Shown in pieces: positions 10,935 to 22,100 of a stretch of 64,000 bases of DNA. Numbering within the stretch: position 1 is the stretch's first letter; the number at the start of each line of letters is the position of its first letter. The position numbers and the translations under genes are program-made. The DNA lies in assembly GCA_039545275.1 (NCBI GenBank), contig BCHS01000017.1, forward strand, positions 62,001-126,000, written 5' to 3'. The notes beneath the pieces were generated by a model. It saw only the letters and a list, made by a program, of their open reading frames with translations, had not been told where the DNA came from and searched no databases. This DNA comes from Pseudomicrostroma phylloplanum. Taxonomy: Eukaryota; Basidiomycota; Exobasidiomycetes; Microstromatales.

Positions 10935-13900
10935 CTATCGTCGAGGGAAAGACCAGCCTCCTCCGAGTGTTCCCTGCCCCTGCCCCTGTCCCTGTCCTTG
11001 TGGTTGTCCAGGAGCCGATCCTCCTTGTGCCTGCCCTTGAGGCTGTGCTTGCGCTTGCGACTGACTAGACTGTGCGATACCAGGGGCGGAACGAGCTTGC
11101 TGGCCGAGCATGGGTGGGTAGCTACCCCCCTGCCCTGCTCCGTGTCCTGATCCAGGTCCGGCCGCCCCTCCAGCAGGTCCAGCCCGTCTCCCCGTGGGAC
11201 TCTCCCTCAGTGGTGATCCCAGGTGCAGCTCTGCTCCCCCTCCTGCTCCTCCGAGCCCAGCTCCGCCAGAGCGCACCATTGCTACCGAGCCTGGCAGGTT
11301 CGGGTTGCGAGGCGTGTACGAAGGAGTGGCTGCTGAGCGCTGCGTACCTGCGCTTGCTCCAGTGCCAGCACCTGCACCTGCACCTGGCGGTGGTGCTACT
11401 CCGGCTCCAGCTGCAAAAGGTCCCGAGGCAGAGGCAGAGTACGTGGTGAAGTGTCTCCTGGCACTGGGCGTGACGCTTCCCGGCGCTGGTCTCCCACCTC
11501 CTTCCATCTCTCTTGCATCGCGTGGAGTCCCCGCTCGGTCCACGGGGGAAGGGATGTCCATCCTGCTCACCTCTGCCAGCTGGGCAATCTCGCTGCGACA
11601 CATCTCGATGAGTCTCCTCCTGCTCTCCTCGCTCTCGGCACCCGTGCCCACCGTCTCTGCCAGTGTGGTCAGGCGATGCATCACCCTGAGCGTCCAGCGC
11701 TTGCTAGCCCCTTCGCGCTCGTGCGCCTGGAGCAACTCGTGAGAGAGGGTGCGGACCTGACCTTCGAGGTAGTCCGAGTGACGGATGATAGAGTCGATGC
11801 GGTCCGAGAGGTCTTCCACCCTTGCGGCGAGGTACTCTTGAGCTCCCCCTGGAGGCGGAAGAGGCGCTCCCACGGCGACGGGAGGACCGAGACTGGGCGC
11901 TCCTTGCATACTTGCTGACTTGCGGTGAGGTCCAGGTAGGCCCACTCGGCTCATGCCAGCACTTGAGGATGAGGGACCAGGGACAGGCCCTCTTTCCATG
12001 GCAACTGCACCGCCTTCTGCTGCCGATCGAGCCAAGGATGCCTCGGTCCTCATGGCCTCTCCTTCTCTCATCACCTGCTCTAGAGCCCTCTCGGCTTGAA
12101 GAGCTTTCTTGTCGGCATCGGTCAGACTGCGATATCTTGCTGGAATGGATGTCACCCTCGAGCTGGACAGCAACGCCTGCGGAGGTGGGTGGTCTGCAGC
12201 GTCTACACTCTCCCATCCGCCACCGCCGCCTGCGGGGACTCCAGGCCTGGCATAACGTGGGTCAGGTCCAGTGACGCCGGTCGGCGCGCCATGGTAGTAG
12301 GTGTACTGGCCACTGCCGCTGCCGCTACCGCTTGGAGTTGTGTTGAGACCGAGTGAGCTTCCGCTGGGGCCTGCAGTCATAGAAGATCCAGCACCGCCCT
12401 CGTAGTCCATTGGCCCCTCGCTCTCGCTCCTGCCTCTGCCACCGACTGCACCACCACCGCTTCCCTCTCCGAAATCGAAGCCAGCAACGCTTCCGCTGAA
12501 GCTCTGCGAGTGGCTTCCACCACGCTTGTGTCGAGAGCTTTTCCTCTTGATCTCGCTCAGAAGGCCCACTTCCCCTTTCCGAAAGTACGTGTGCTTGAAC
12601 TCCCAGATCTGCACCTCCTCGTTTGGAAGACCAGAGAAGGTGTGATTGACCTTGTGAAAGCCGTACATGTTCAATTGCCTGACGAAGCTCTGCCAATTGG
12701 CGTGTTTGAACCATGTCGGCAAGACCAGACGGGAGAATTCGGCGGGATTCGAGACGGAGAAGACGTCGCCAGTCGGGCCCCATGCGATCATATTCGAGAT
12801 GGTCTCATCTTCTAGCATCGAGTAGAGCTTTGCGACAAAGGAGGGCTGTTGCTTGTTGCCTGGACCAGTGCCTGAGCCTGGTAGACCGATCAGACTGGGG
12901 TGGATGGGTGGGCAACCTGCACCTGCAGATGCAAGGGAAAAGACCGGACTGATGGGTCCTCCTTGACTTGATGCTGGGGCTTGGCTCAGCGATGAGAAGC
13001 TTTGATGGCCTCCAGGTCTGCTAGGCCCAGCTCCGATGCCAGAGGTCTGGAGCGACAGATGTTGGCGGTGTCCAGGTGTAAAGTGGCTCAGGCTCCGACC
13101 AGCGCTCGAGGAAGACGGTGCGGCGGTCATGCCCGTTGCGCTTACATTGCTTTGCGCCGGGGGAGCGGCGACGAAGCTTCTGGATGCGTTGATTCTCGAC
13201 ACCTGTGGTGGTGGAGACGTCGGACGTTGACTAAGACTTGCAATTCCAGGCAGTCGGCTCTCGATCGATGGCATTGCCCGAGACCGACCCAATTGGCCAG
13301 GGGAAGGCAAGATCGAAGGCTGAGTACCACTGCTACTGCCTTCAACTTTGCCATGTCGACTGGTAGGGCTGCTGAGATTTGTGATGCTCATCAGACTACC
13401 CGAAGTTTGTTGGCCGCCCGGCGGTTGCCAGACATAGTTGCGTTCGCTGCCCTGCGCAAGGGCCGACCTTGGGTCGCGAGGCTCTCGGTACTGGTCAAGG
13501 GTATATGAGGAGCCTCTCGTTGGCGATCCGGGGAACGATGGCTGTTCGCCACTTCCCTCTAGTTTGGCCTGCTTGCGGACGCCCTCCCCTCGAGGGTCAT
13601 CCGAGTACACTCTGGAAGGAGTTTCTTCCCCAGCAGATGCAGTCCTGCCTCGTTCGCTTCCGACTGACACCTCAGAGTGAGTCCTCTTGATAGCTGGGCT
13701 CTGACGCGACGCGCCTCTCCGACTGCCTCTATCGCTGCCAGATCTACCTGCAGACGATCTCTCTACGGAAGGACCAGCACTGTCCTCGGATTCTCGTTGA
13801 GGACTCTCTCCTGCCTCCATGATAGTGGGATGGACAGAGTCCCGGTATTGCCCTTGCTGTTCTTCTCGCAGCAGCTGCGTCGTGGATCCGTCCGAGTGGT

Positions 13901-14447
13901 ACTGCCCTCGGCGGAAGGAAGGTGGTCGTGAGAGGGATCTTGAAGAGTTGCGACTCGGTGCGCCCGAGGCTGCCGATGAAGAGGACAAGGGCGACTCGGG
14001 CGTACGAGATGATGCGTATTGCCTCTCGTTGAGTTGAGATGCGATTTGGTATGGATTGGGTAGATCGAGGTGGAGTGCTCGAGGCCTGTGAGCAGGTACG
14101 GAGTCCCACGAGAGCTCAGGAGGGTGCTGACGTTGTGGCCTTAGATTTGTCTTGGCCGACGCCGTTGCCATCGACGTTTGATCAAGTACCGAAGGCGATG
14201 TAGATGGAGCAGAGATGGGGGAGGAAGAGGGTGAAGAGAGGATTGCAGGACTCCGAGCTTGACCTTCTTTGCTGGGCCTCTGCTCGCTAAGAAGAGTGTC
14301 GCTGCCTCGTCTCTTGTTGGAAACCGGTATACGGCGAGTGACCTTGTCGCGGGCCGATGCCTTTGAGGATCGAGGCCGGAGATTTCGTGTGATGGAATGC
14401 GAGTTCGTCGGGTCGCGAGGAGTGGCAGAGACTTGTAGGTCTGGCAT
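10935..14447 (-). CDS. Large HSF-type transcription factor (Sfl1/Mga1/Hsf-like)
   Basis: Single-exon frame of about 1,170 aa. The first half is disordered (Ser/Pro/Arg-rich). An HSF DNA-binding domain lies at roughly 528-635: SFVAKLYSMLED, WGPTGDVFSVSNPAEF, LPTWFKHANWQSFVRQLNMY, GFHKVNHTF and WEFKHTYFRKGE, then a basic IKRKSSRHKR tail. The WEFKH...F.KGE...IKRK ending is closer to the Sfl1/Mga1 type than to Skn7, and there is no receiver domain. A heptad segment near residue 870 (ARVEDLSDRIDSII, HELLQAHE) could be the oligomerisation coiled coil. The C-terminus is Gly/Ala-rich with a Gln-Gly-Pro repeat (QGQGQGQG). The first in-frame ATG is at 14447; the longer frame starts only at TTG. Heat-shock or morphogenesis roles are known for the family, not shown here. 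Confidence 0.88.
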   Translation of the reverse strand: MPDLQVSATPRDPTNSHSITRNLRPRSSKASARDKVTRRIPVSNKRRGSDTLLSEQRPSKEGQARSPAILSSPSSSPISAPSTSPSVLDQTSMATASAKTNLRPQRQHPPELSWDSVPAHRPRALHLDLPNPYQIASQLNERQYASSRTPESPLSSSSAASGAPSRNSSRSLSRPPSFRRGQYHSDGSTTQLLREEQQGQYRDSVHPTIMEAGESPQRESEDSAGPSVERSSAGRSGSDRGSRRGASRQSPAIKRTHSEVSVGSERGRTASAGEETPSRVYSDDPRGEGVRKQAKLEGSGEQPSFPGSPTRGSSYTLDQYREPRDPRSALAQGSERNYVWQPPGGQQTSGSLMSITNLSSPTSRHGKVEGSSSGTQPSILPSPGQLGRSRAMPSIESRLPGIASLSQRPTSPPPQVSRINASRSFVAAPPAQSNVSATGMTAAPSSSSAGRSLSHFTPGHRQHLSLQTSGIGAGPSRPGGHQSFSSLSQAPASSQGGPISPVFSLASAGAGCPPIHPSLIGLPGSGTGPGNKQQPSFVAKLYSMLEDETISNMIAWGPTGDVFSVSNPAEFSRLVLPTWFKHANWQSFVRQLNMYGFHKVNHTFSGLPNEEVQIWEFKHTYFRKGEVGLLSEIKRKSSRHKRGGSHSQSFSGSVAGFDFGEGSGGGAVGGRGRSESEGPMDYEGGAGSSMTAGPSGSSLGLNTTPSGSGSGSGQYTYYHGAPTGVTGPDPRYARPGVPAGGGGGWESVDAADHPPPQALLSSSRVTSIPARYRSLTDADKKALQAERALEQVMREGEAMRTEASLARSAAEGGAVAMERGPVPGPSSSSAGMSRVGLPGPHRKSASMQGAPSLGPPVAVGAPLPPPGGAQEYLAARVEDLSDRIDSIIRHSDYLEGQVRTLSHELLQAHEREGASKRWTLRVMHRLTTLAETVGTGAESEESRRRLIEMCRSEIAQLAEVSRMDIPSPVDRAGTPRDAREMEGGGRPAPGSVTPSARRHFTTYSASASGPFAAGAGVAPPPGAGAGAGTGASAGTQRSAATPSYTPRNPNLPGSVAMVRSGGAGLGGAGGGAELHLGSPLRESPTGRRAGPAGGAAGPGSGHGAGQGGSYPPMLGQQARSAPGIAQSSQSQAQAQPQGQAQGGSAPGQPQGQGQGQGQGTLGGGWSFPRR

Positions 14448-14969
14448 GTCGAGAGGAGGGACAGCAGGAGCGATGGTGGTGACGATGACGACGGTGAGGA
14501 TGAGGGAAGACGGTAAGATGGGTTGAGGTACGAAGGTTGGCAAATGGGATTAGCAATGCCAGGTCCAGGTTGGGAGGCAGGCAGGGATGGGGAGAGACAG
14601 GGAAAAGGGGGAAAGGGGAGTCAGCGGCCGTCGTCTTGTGCTCCGGAGGCTGAGCTTTTGTGTTTGCAGGAGCAAAGGACGAGATCATCGTAGTCCGGCT
14701 GCGACGGTGTCCAGGTTCAGGGAGCAGGACTGTCCGCCAAGACCTCGGACTTGGCCATCGGGAAGGGATGAGCCGGGCCGGGCGGCTGCGGAAACGTGGC
14801 AGCAAAGAGCAAACCAATTTGTGTGGCCATGAGAAGGGAGGTGGCTGTGCCTTCCAGCCGCGGGACTGAGTGAACTACATTGTACGCCCAATACTCTGCC
14901 GCGTCATGGCTGGGATCGGCGTCCCATGGCCGCTGCATTGCCTGGTAGCAACAGAGCAAGGCCAACCAA

Positions 14970-14993
14970 GCGAGCGAGCGAGCGAGCGAGCGA
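14970..14993. repeat. (CGAG)n microsatellite
   Basis: Six near-perfect CGAG units. Confidence 0.9.
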
Positions 14994-16499
14994 CTAAGCA
15001 GTATGCTCCCTCCTTGCATTCATTTCCCAGCCGGTCTCTCCGCCGAGGAGCTTCGATTCTCACGGTGTTGAGCCAACCACGCAACGCAATATACCTTCAT
15101 CCACGGCGATCGTTGCACAGCCAGCGATAGGCGCCGGACAAAGGCACTCACCAAAACAAATGCCGCCTTGGCAACCAACGAATTGCTTCCACCCTGAAGA
15201 TCGAGAGAGCCTCGGACCGAGAATAGCCGTTTGGGTCTAACGGCAAGGATGATGGGACGGTCTCGCAAAGGAGGGCCTTGCAGCTGAGCAAGAGAAGATA
15301 AGGATGTAGATGGAGGCGGCAAAGCGAATGTGGCTGTGGACGTCCGAAGCGACTCGCACCGGTTCAGGCGGTCTCGGCCGGTCGTTGCTGTCGGCGGAGA
15401 GCGGCAAGAGATAGGAAGAGAGGGGTGTGAGTAACGGGTGCAAAGGGGACGTGCGGCTTGTCTCCTGCTTTGTCTGTGCCTCAGCACCTTGTGCCCAGAG
15501 GGATCCAAACTTGTCCAACTGTGCTTCATAACGTGAGGATGCTCGGCCCCCAACCTTGCCATTGGATCAGACATCCATGCCTCGCTAGGCAAGGAGAGCC
15601 CCCTACGAAGCGATCCACAAGACGAAATGAGTCCGCATCCTCCCACTCTGCTTCTGCTCACCTTTTGGAGTAGCAGCTTCTTCGTCCTGCAGAGCAACGT
15701 TTCTTTGGTATGCAAAGGCAGCGAGGCCTCTGCTTGTGAGGTCGTCCGATAGGTTATCGCTCTACAGCGGATCGGCAGATGAGGTGAGCTTGCAGTGAAG
15801 AGGTGGATGGTGTCGTTGCGGAAGGATCGCGAAAGCTTGGACGATTACAGGATACGACGAGGAGGAGCAGGAAGAGGAAGGAGACGAGGATGGTGTGAAC
15901 GGTACTGCTGAGGCGTCGTTTGGAAGTCGCTGTCTTTGCACTTGGCCTCCTGTAGGGTAGGATAAGGGATCGATGGAAAAGGGGTGGCGTAGGTCGTATA
16001 GAGTGGATCAGCCAGTGGTGCAGCGAGTCAAGGCGCAAATGGGTGGACCCATCGACGGATGAACTGGTGTCGTACGGGTGCCGTCGTGGAACGAGGCAGA
16101 GATCGAGGGAGAATGTGGCTACGACTGGCAGCCTCTCTCTCTACCTCGACGAGGCGGCGGCGGCGGCGGTGGTGGGTCCTCCCTCGTAGGAGTTTCGATT
16201 GTCGAGCGTAAAGCCCCTCTCCGCCTCGCGCTTGTTACAAACAAATATGTTTCTACGCACATCTGATGGGCCAAGAAAGTGGCGGCGGCGGCGTCGCTTC
16301 GGAAAGAGGCGAAGCCAGCTGAGCTGCAATTGCCGCCTGCAGCAGAAGGCACTTACACTCCCTGGCTCCTCCTCCTCCCGCCGAGCCCCCGCCGAGCCCT
16401 CGCCGAGCCCTCGCCTGCAGGACCGGACCCCCACGGCAGCCCCTGCCTGCGCCCCGCTGCCTTGATCCAATACGCGACGCATTGCAGCAGCACAGCAGG

Positions 16500-16521
16500 C
16501 AAGTAAGCAAGCAAGCAAGCA
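16500..16521. repeat. (GCAA)n microsatellite
   Basis: Five GCAA units, the first interrupted by GTAA. Confidence 0.85.
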
Positions 16522-18200
16522 AAAGAGAGGTCGGTAAGCCGGGACCCTGCCTTCTGCCCCCCACCGAGGTCCAGAAAATCTTCCCCGTACGCCCGGGCCG
16601 GGCACCAAAGCCCGCGGGCGTCTTGCAGCGGGCCATAACAGCCCACGAAGCGGATCACCCACCCGATCATTAACGAGTCTTCAGCCCTCGCTTGCCGTGA
16701 AGCCTTACCACGATCCCCCCCACCTCTAGCCCCCTTCCCTGCTTACGATATACGCGAGTCTAGGCTGGGCAGTAACCAACAGGGTGGGAGCTAGATCGAG
16801 CTTACTTGCCGGCTAGGCAACCGCATCAGAAGCGTGGAAGAGGAAGGGGAGGGAGAGAAGCTGAGGACGGGATTGCTGCAGCCTCGCTTCTCTCTCTGTC
16901 TGTGGGTCTCTCTCTGTGCCTCCCTTCGTCTAGATCACCCTCGCATCGGTCGCACTTACCTCCGCTAGCCAGAAGGGCCTTTTACTCAAAGAAACGAGGT
17001 CTTGGGTGCGAGGCTGAGCTACTCGCGTTGCGTTGCGCTGCACTGCACGGGGCTGCGTCGGTTCGCCGACGTCGAATGCTGCTGGTGGCGCCGCCGCCGC
17101 CGCCCAATTGATGTCTCCGATGAGTGTAGCGGAGAAGATCTCTGCCAATTAGAGATGCAGAGATGGACAGAGGGCCGTGCTGATAGAGGGGCCTCCTGGA
17201 AGCAGCGCCAGGGGTCTAAAGTGAGACCTACGATTGCACGAGGGCGGCCCCGAGCTGACTGCAAGGGAGGCGTCTTCGTCGGGGTCCTTTGCGGGCGCAC
17301 ACGGGAAAATTGCGCCAAGGGGGGGCGCGTGGCTTTGGTCTTGTCTCAGTGTCTGCACTATGCACACACGGCCGTCAATGCAAATGTGTGGACCTGCGTC
17401 TTTCGGAGAAGGTGCAATGGAATGCTCGACCAAGGGCACCACGGCGCACTTGGCTCGATCAATCACCCGATCACTTATTGTTGACGGCCTGTGCTGAATC
17501 TCAATGTACACCTCGAGGTCAATTAAGAAGAGCCAGATGACTTTGACCCGCGCAGATGGGCGAATCACAAACCTTCGCTTGTCAGGAAGCGATCCGCGTA
17601 GGCGAAAACTCGCTTGGCTTTTGCTCGACGCTCGTTTGGGCAGGTGGCTCCGCTAGAAAGGCACAGGGAACTTCGGTTGTCGAATCAAAATATGCAGCGA
17701 TGCCGCCGTCTTCCTTGCAGCAGGAGTGAACAAAGTGGGTCGAGGAAGTCGACCGATGGAAGCGTCTTGCACGCCCCTGCTGGACCTTCCCCCTTGTAGC
17801 CGAACTCGCTAAGACGCGATCCCGTGTCTGGTTGGAGTGAGCAAAGCGATGTTCGTGCGATCAGGGATGGGGATTCAAAGAGTCGGGGCTCGCGAAGCGA
17901 AGGCGGGTACGACGATGCAGCAGTCAGGAGGTCTGTGTAGTCTGAAGAGATGAAAGAGAAAGCAAGCGATGATGGAAGTTTCGATGTCCAGAAGAATATA
18001 TGAAAGCGTGGGAAGAAGTACGATCAGTCAACATGCAATCAGTCAGCGCACTCAGTAGGACAGTGCTCGGCTTCTGGTATGACACATCTGAGCGAAGCAG
18101 TGAGACGGTTTCAGTCGATGTCAAACAAGATGCCAGCAGAGAAGACTTCTTTGCTACGAGACGACCGGGAAGCGCGCAGTATTAGACTAGAGGAGAGAAG

Positions 18201-18584
18201 ATGATGGACGAGGAGGCCCTTGCGTTCGGATTACCCTCTTCAGACGACGACGACGCACAGCGCCACGATCATTCCTACCTCGACTCCGACTGGTAATGAA
18301 GCAAGGCGAAAGATCGACCTCCATAAGTATCGAATGCCAAGCTATCCGCGACCTTTACAACATCACCCTTCACCAAGTGGTACGGCTCCGACGTATATGA
18401 GCTGGTCGCCTACACACCTGTTCGTAACTTCAGTCGCTGGCTTCGAGATTTGATCTTCCTGGGGATCACCCTCACGGCGCTTCTGCCGATTGCTCTAGCT
18501 GAGAGACCGATTGGCGTCTGTTCGGGATGTGTGAGGCCGGTAGTGACCCAGCCTTTCACACATAGCGACGAGAGTGTGCCGTAG
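18201..18584 (+). pseudogene. Possible broken or mis-resolved membrane-protein fragment
   Basis: A 31-codon frame from ATG 18201 (acidic, ending LDSDW then TAA) is followed, in the same frame after two more stops, by an 85-codon open stretch at 18327-18584. This second stretch has no ATG. It reads in part KWYGSDVYELVAYTP, NFSRWLRDLIFLGITL and TALLPIALAERPIG, which looks protein-like with one hydrophobic segment. A GTAATG donor sits at the end of the first frame, but no nearby acceptor joins the two in phase: the candidates at 18327, 18341 and 18377 all shift frame. It may be a degraded gene, an exon of a gene I could not assemble, or chance. No family recognised. Confidence 0.2.
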
Positions 18585-19182
18585 TAACACGAGATGTGAG
18601 AACAGAGCAGAGCTACCCACCCATCCTCGTATGTGTCTAGAGAGCGGTACGACGGCCCGCTTCTGCGTGGAGGGAACGATTGAGCAGAGAATCTCACGCG
18701 ACCGGAAAGGCGGAGTCGCCTCGCAGGCGCCAATCGGATTTTTTTGGCCCCCCGGGGGTGTGGACGATCCATTCGTGCATTGCTACCACCTCCCTGCCTA
18801 CCTCACAGTCGCTACAGCCGCCTGATACGCCCCTCAGTCTCCCCTCTTATCGATGACTATATGCAGCTATAGTATCGAGTCAGTCAGCCACAGCAACAAG
18901 TAGGCCGACAGCAGTGCAGTACATCCTCCTAGCAGTTGCGCGAGGGTATCTCGAGCTGGCCTGTCCCTTCTTCTGGAAGCACGCGTCGGTGCCACAGACA
19001 GACCGATAGGCCACCGATTGACCCACTCACCTCAATTGTTCAACCGCTCTCCTACGGGAGTCGCTTTCGCCAGCCACTTGTGCTGCGCCGATTGTTAGAG
19101 GCTGCAAGTACTGCCCCGCCTACCCTGCACGACCCGAACGACTTGCCAGCTTAGATTTCCGTGAGGAGCTCAGCTAAAGGAG

Positions 19183-22100
19183 ATGCCCCCTCCAGGGTTT
19201 TCACCGGATGCTTCCATAGCAGGGGCGTCTTCAGCATCACTGCAGATTCCACGGACGCCCGCTGAACAAGATCGTAGGCGCAAGGATCGACTTGCCAAGA
19301 GGCAGAAGAAGCTGGAAGCAAAGCAGCGAGACCGCGACCAAAGCATCAGCGGGCAGCGCAAAGAAGGGCATTCCTTCACAGCCACTCACAAGCCACAAGG
19401 CGCTACGAACCCTCAAGCTGTCCCGGCTCGTATCGTGGAGCCGCAGAATGAGGAGCGGAAACAGCAACGCAAGAGAGCCCGCTCTCAATCTCGTAATCGA
19501 GACCGGTCCCCCTCTCCATACAGATCGGCCGAGAGGGCTCGCTCCAAGAGCCGTGGTCGCGGCAATGGCTCCGAGGAGATGAGCTATAGTAGAGCTGAAC
19601 CCGATGAATCATCATCGGATGACTCGGATGACAGTCGCGAAGAGAGCAGACTCGTTCAAGGGCCAAGCAAGAGGACAAGACTGGATGACAACCTGGAGAG
19701 GACAGCGCTCCTGACCTTTCGGCTGAAGTCGTCCTCCTCCTCTCAATTCGAGAGAGTCCTGGATGGCATCCCTTCCCTCGCCACTGCTCAGGAACACGTC
19801 CGAACCAAGTTCCACCTCGGAAAATCGTCGGTCTTCCGTCTTTCCTCTGAGAGCCCTCTAGGCGGAAGCGTAGTCCTGGAAGACGAAGAAGACTTCCGAG
19901 CCTTTAAGCTTCGAGTCCTGCGGAGTAGAGCAGAGTCGACTGTGATCACCGTCGATGTTACCCCGGCGGAACGGCATCCGGTATCGGCGCGAATGTCGGC
20001 TTCGACCAGCCCAACCCCTGCTCACAGCTCAATGCTGCCTCCGTATGTGAAGCAATCGGCTGCCCAGGCACCCTCCAGGCCACCTCCAATGGCATCCACG
20101 CCGATTCAAGTTCCAGTAGCAAAGCCGAAAACCTCGAACACTCGAGTGGGGGATAGAGCAGCCGTATCGCAGCCCATACAAGCACTGCCGCCCCCGATCT
20201 TGCCAACCAGGAGACTTGCACCTCCGCCTGCTGTACCAGCAGCAGAGACTGGCCCTTACATTCCGCCCTCACTGAGAGCCAAGTACACTGCAAGTCGTGC
20301 TTCTACATCCTCGGCGTCACCGAACATCGTCCCCGCATTGCTACCAGATACTAATACATCAGGTGCTTCGCCAGTCCCTATGCAGCTTGATCCGAAGGCC
20401 TCGGCATCTGCGACGCTGAGAATGACCAACCCCACAAAAGTCAGCAAAGATCAGGCAGCAAAACTTCAGAAAGGGCCCTCTGCCAGCCAGAAGTGGGTTG
20501 AGGGTCGTATCTCTGCCCAGACGCCTTGCGGGATCTGCAACGCTTCACCTTTTCATTCTTGTTACGATTGTACAGACCTGTCACGAGGTGGACTATCCTA
20601 CGCGGAAGAGCGACTGGGAAACCTCAAGCAGATGAGCAAGAAGCAGGCTTGGCACAAGTCAGCGATCAAAGACCTCGAAGCTGTCATTGCAAACACCAAG
20701 GCAGGCTCCGCCTCAAAAAAGAAAGCCTCTGGGAGCGGTGAGAGTAAGAAACCATCAGACGCTGCTGATGAGGCGACAGCTTCAGCACGTCTGGGAGCGC
20801 CTGCTGCATCTGCTCCCAATACGGCCCAAGAACCTCCTCCTGGGACCTCTTCCGCAGTCCCGGCCCTGCCCCTGCCGTCATCTTCACCCTCGCCGTCATC
20901 CGAGGCAACACCTCTGGTAGTGAATGAGGCTGACAATGCTGAATACAATGAGGCTCGCAGTGCAGGACAGACGACAGCGCAAACTAATCTGCAACAGTCT
21001 GTCGACGAGGAGCAAGATGAGCTGGCAGCGACGCAAGAGATGGAGCAGAGACAGTCGCAGATGACTGTTCCAGCTGCTGCTCAAATCACACCGGCCGTAC
21101 CCGTGACCGAGGAGGCAGTAGCTGAATCCGCCGCTTCGTCAGAGCCCAAGACGAGCGAGCCGACACCCAACACTAATATCACCGACAAGAATGATGCATT
21201 GCCGAGCGATGCTGATACTGGCGGACCTTCCCGGAGCGAGCGAGTCACGGAACGTCAAGCTCAACAACAGCTGAAGCAACGGGAGACAAGATGGAAGAAG
21301 ATTCGCAAGGACTGCGCTGCGGCCCAAGACAAAGTTAGGGAATATCTCGAACGAGAGACTCGGGGCGAGAGCCTGCGCGGCGCAGCAAAGTACCACTTTG
21401 CGAGAAATCAAAACACGCTAAAGCAGAAGACTGCAGAGTTGGAAGAGCTAGACTCGGAGCTGTCTGACTTTGCGACCAAGATGAACCTTCAACGGCCTCC
21501 CAGAGCTCCTGAGCTGGACTTCGCGATTCCAGAAGCAGGGGTCAGGAGATCGCCGCGTGTAGCGGGATTGCAGAAGTCGCCTGTCCTAGCTTCCTCTGGT
21601 GACGCAGAGTCGTCAGCAGCACAGCAGAGGGAGGACGAGGCGACCAAAGCTCAGAAAGAACTCGCAGGCCCTGGTGCACCTCCTAAGGTCTCTGTCACCA
21701 AGCAGAAAGGACGTGTCAAGAGATTAGCCGTCAGCAGCGATACGCAAGCAGAGGATCCTGACACGCAACCAGAGGATGCTCCTGTGAATAGCAAAGGTCG
21801 GAAGAGTCTGTCTGACATTGCGCAAACGATCGACACTAGCGCCACCCAGACTGCGACACCTGCTGTGGGTAGACTCAAAGCCCGCGTCGGATTGAGGACG
21901 CCACTCTCCGAACACTCCGAGGACGACGTCGAGACGAGTCCAATATTGCGCAGCATGCCCAATGAGCAAGCGACAGAGAAGATTGACGAGCAGCCCTTGC
22001 CGCCTCCGATGATCCAAGCGAATGCTTCGCCACGGATGACTCGACGTAGGTCACAAACGATGCAACCGCAAGGGACTGAGAATGAGAATGACGCCGACGA

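Larger units (their letters stand above)
14448..19182. other. Long gene-poor region between HSF-type and 1,399-aa genes
   Basis: 4.7 kb between divergent starts without a supportable gene. It contains a GCGA microsatellite, an AAGC microsatellite, GC-rich blocks near 16340-16640 and one coding-like fragment near 18201-18584 (listed separately). Many frames here are short, lack ATG or have Arg/Ser-biased composition typical of GC-rich noncoding DNA. Long 5'UTRs or upstream exons of the flanking genes, or an unannotated ncRNA, could lie here. Confidence 0.5.

Noticed and set aside
10935..14543. Longer HSF-type protein starting at 14543
   Set aside because: The first codon of that frame is TTG; the first ATG is at 14447.
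15020..15715. 231-codon leftward frame in the gene-poor region
   Set aside because: Arg/Ser-rich composition typical of random GC-rich frames, with no domain or regular secondary structure.
15754..16038. Leftward frame with a hydrophobic stretch (TILVSFLFLLLLVVSC)
   Set aside because: No ATG at or near its start, no family similarity, and no convincing splice context; probably chance in pyrimidine-rich DNA.
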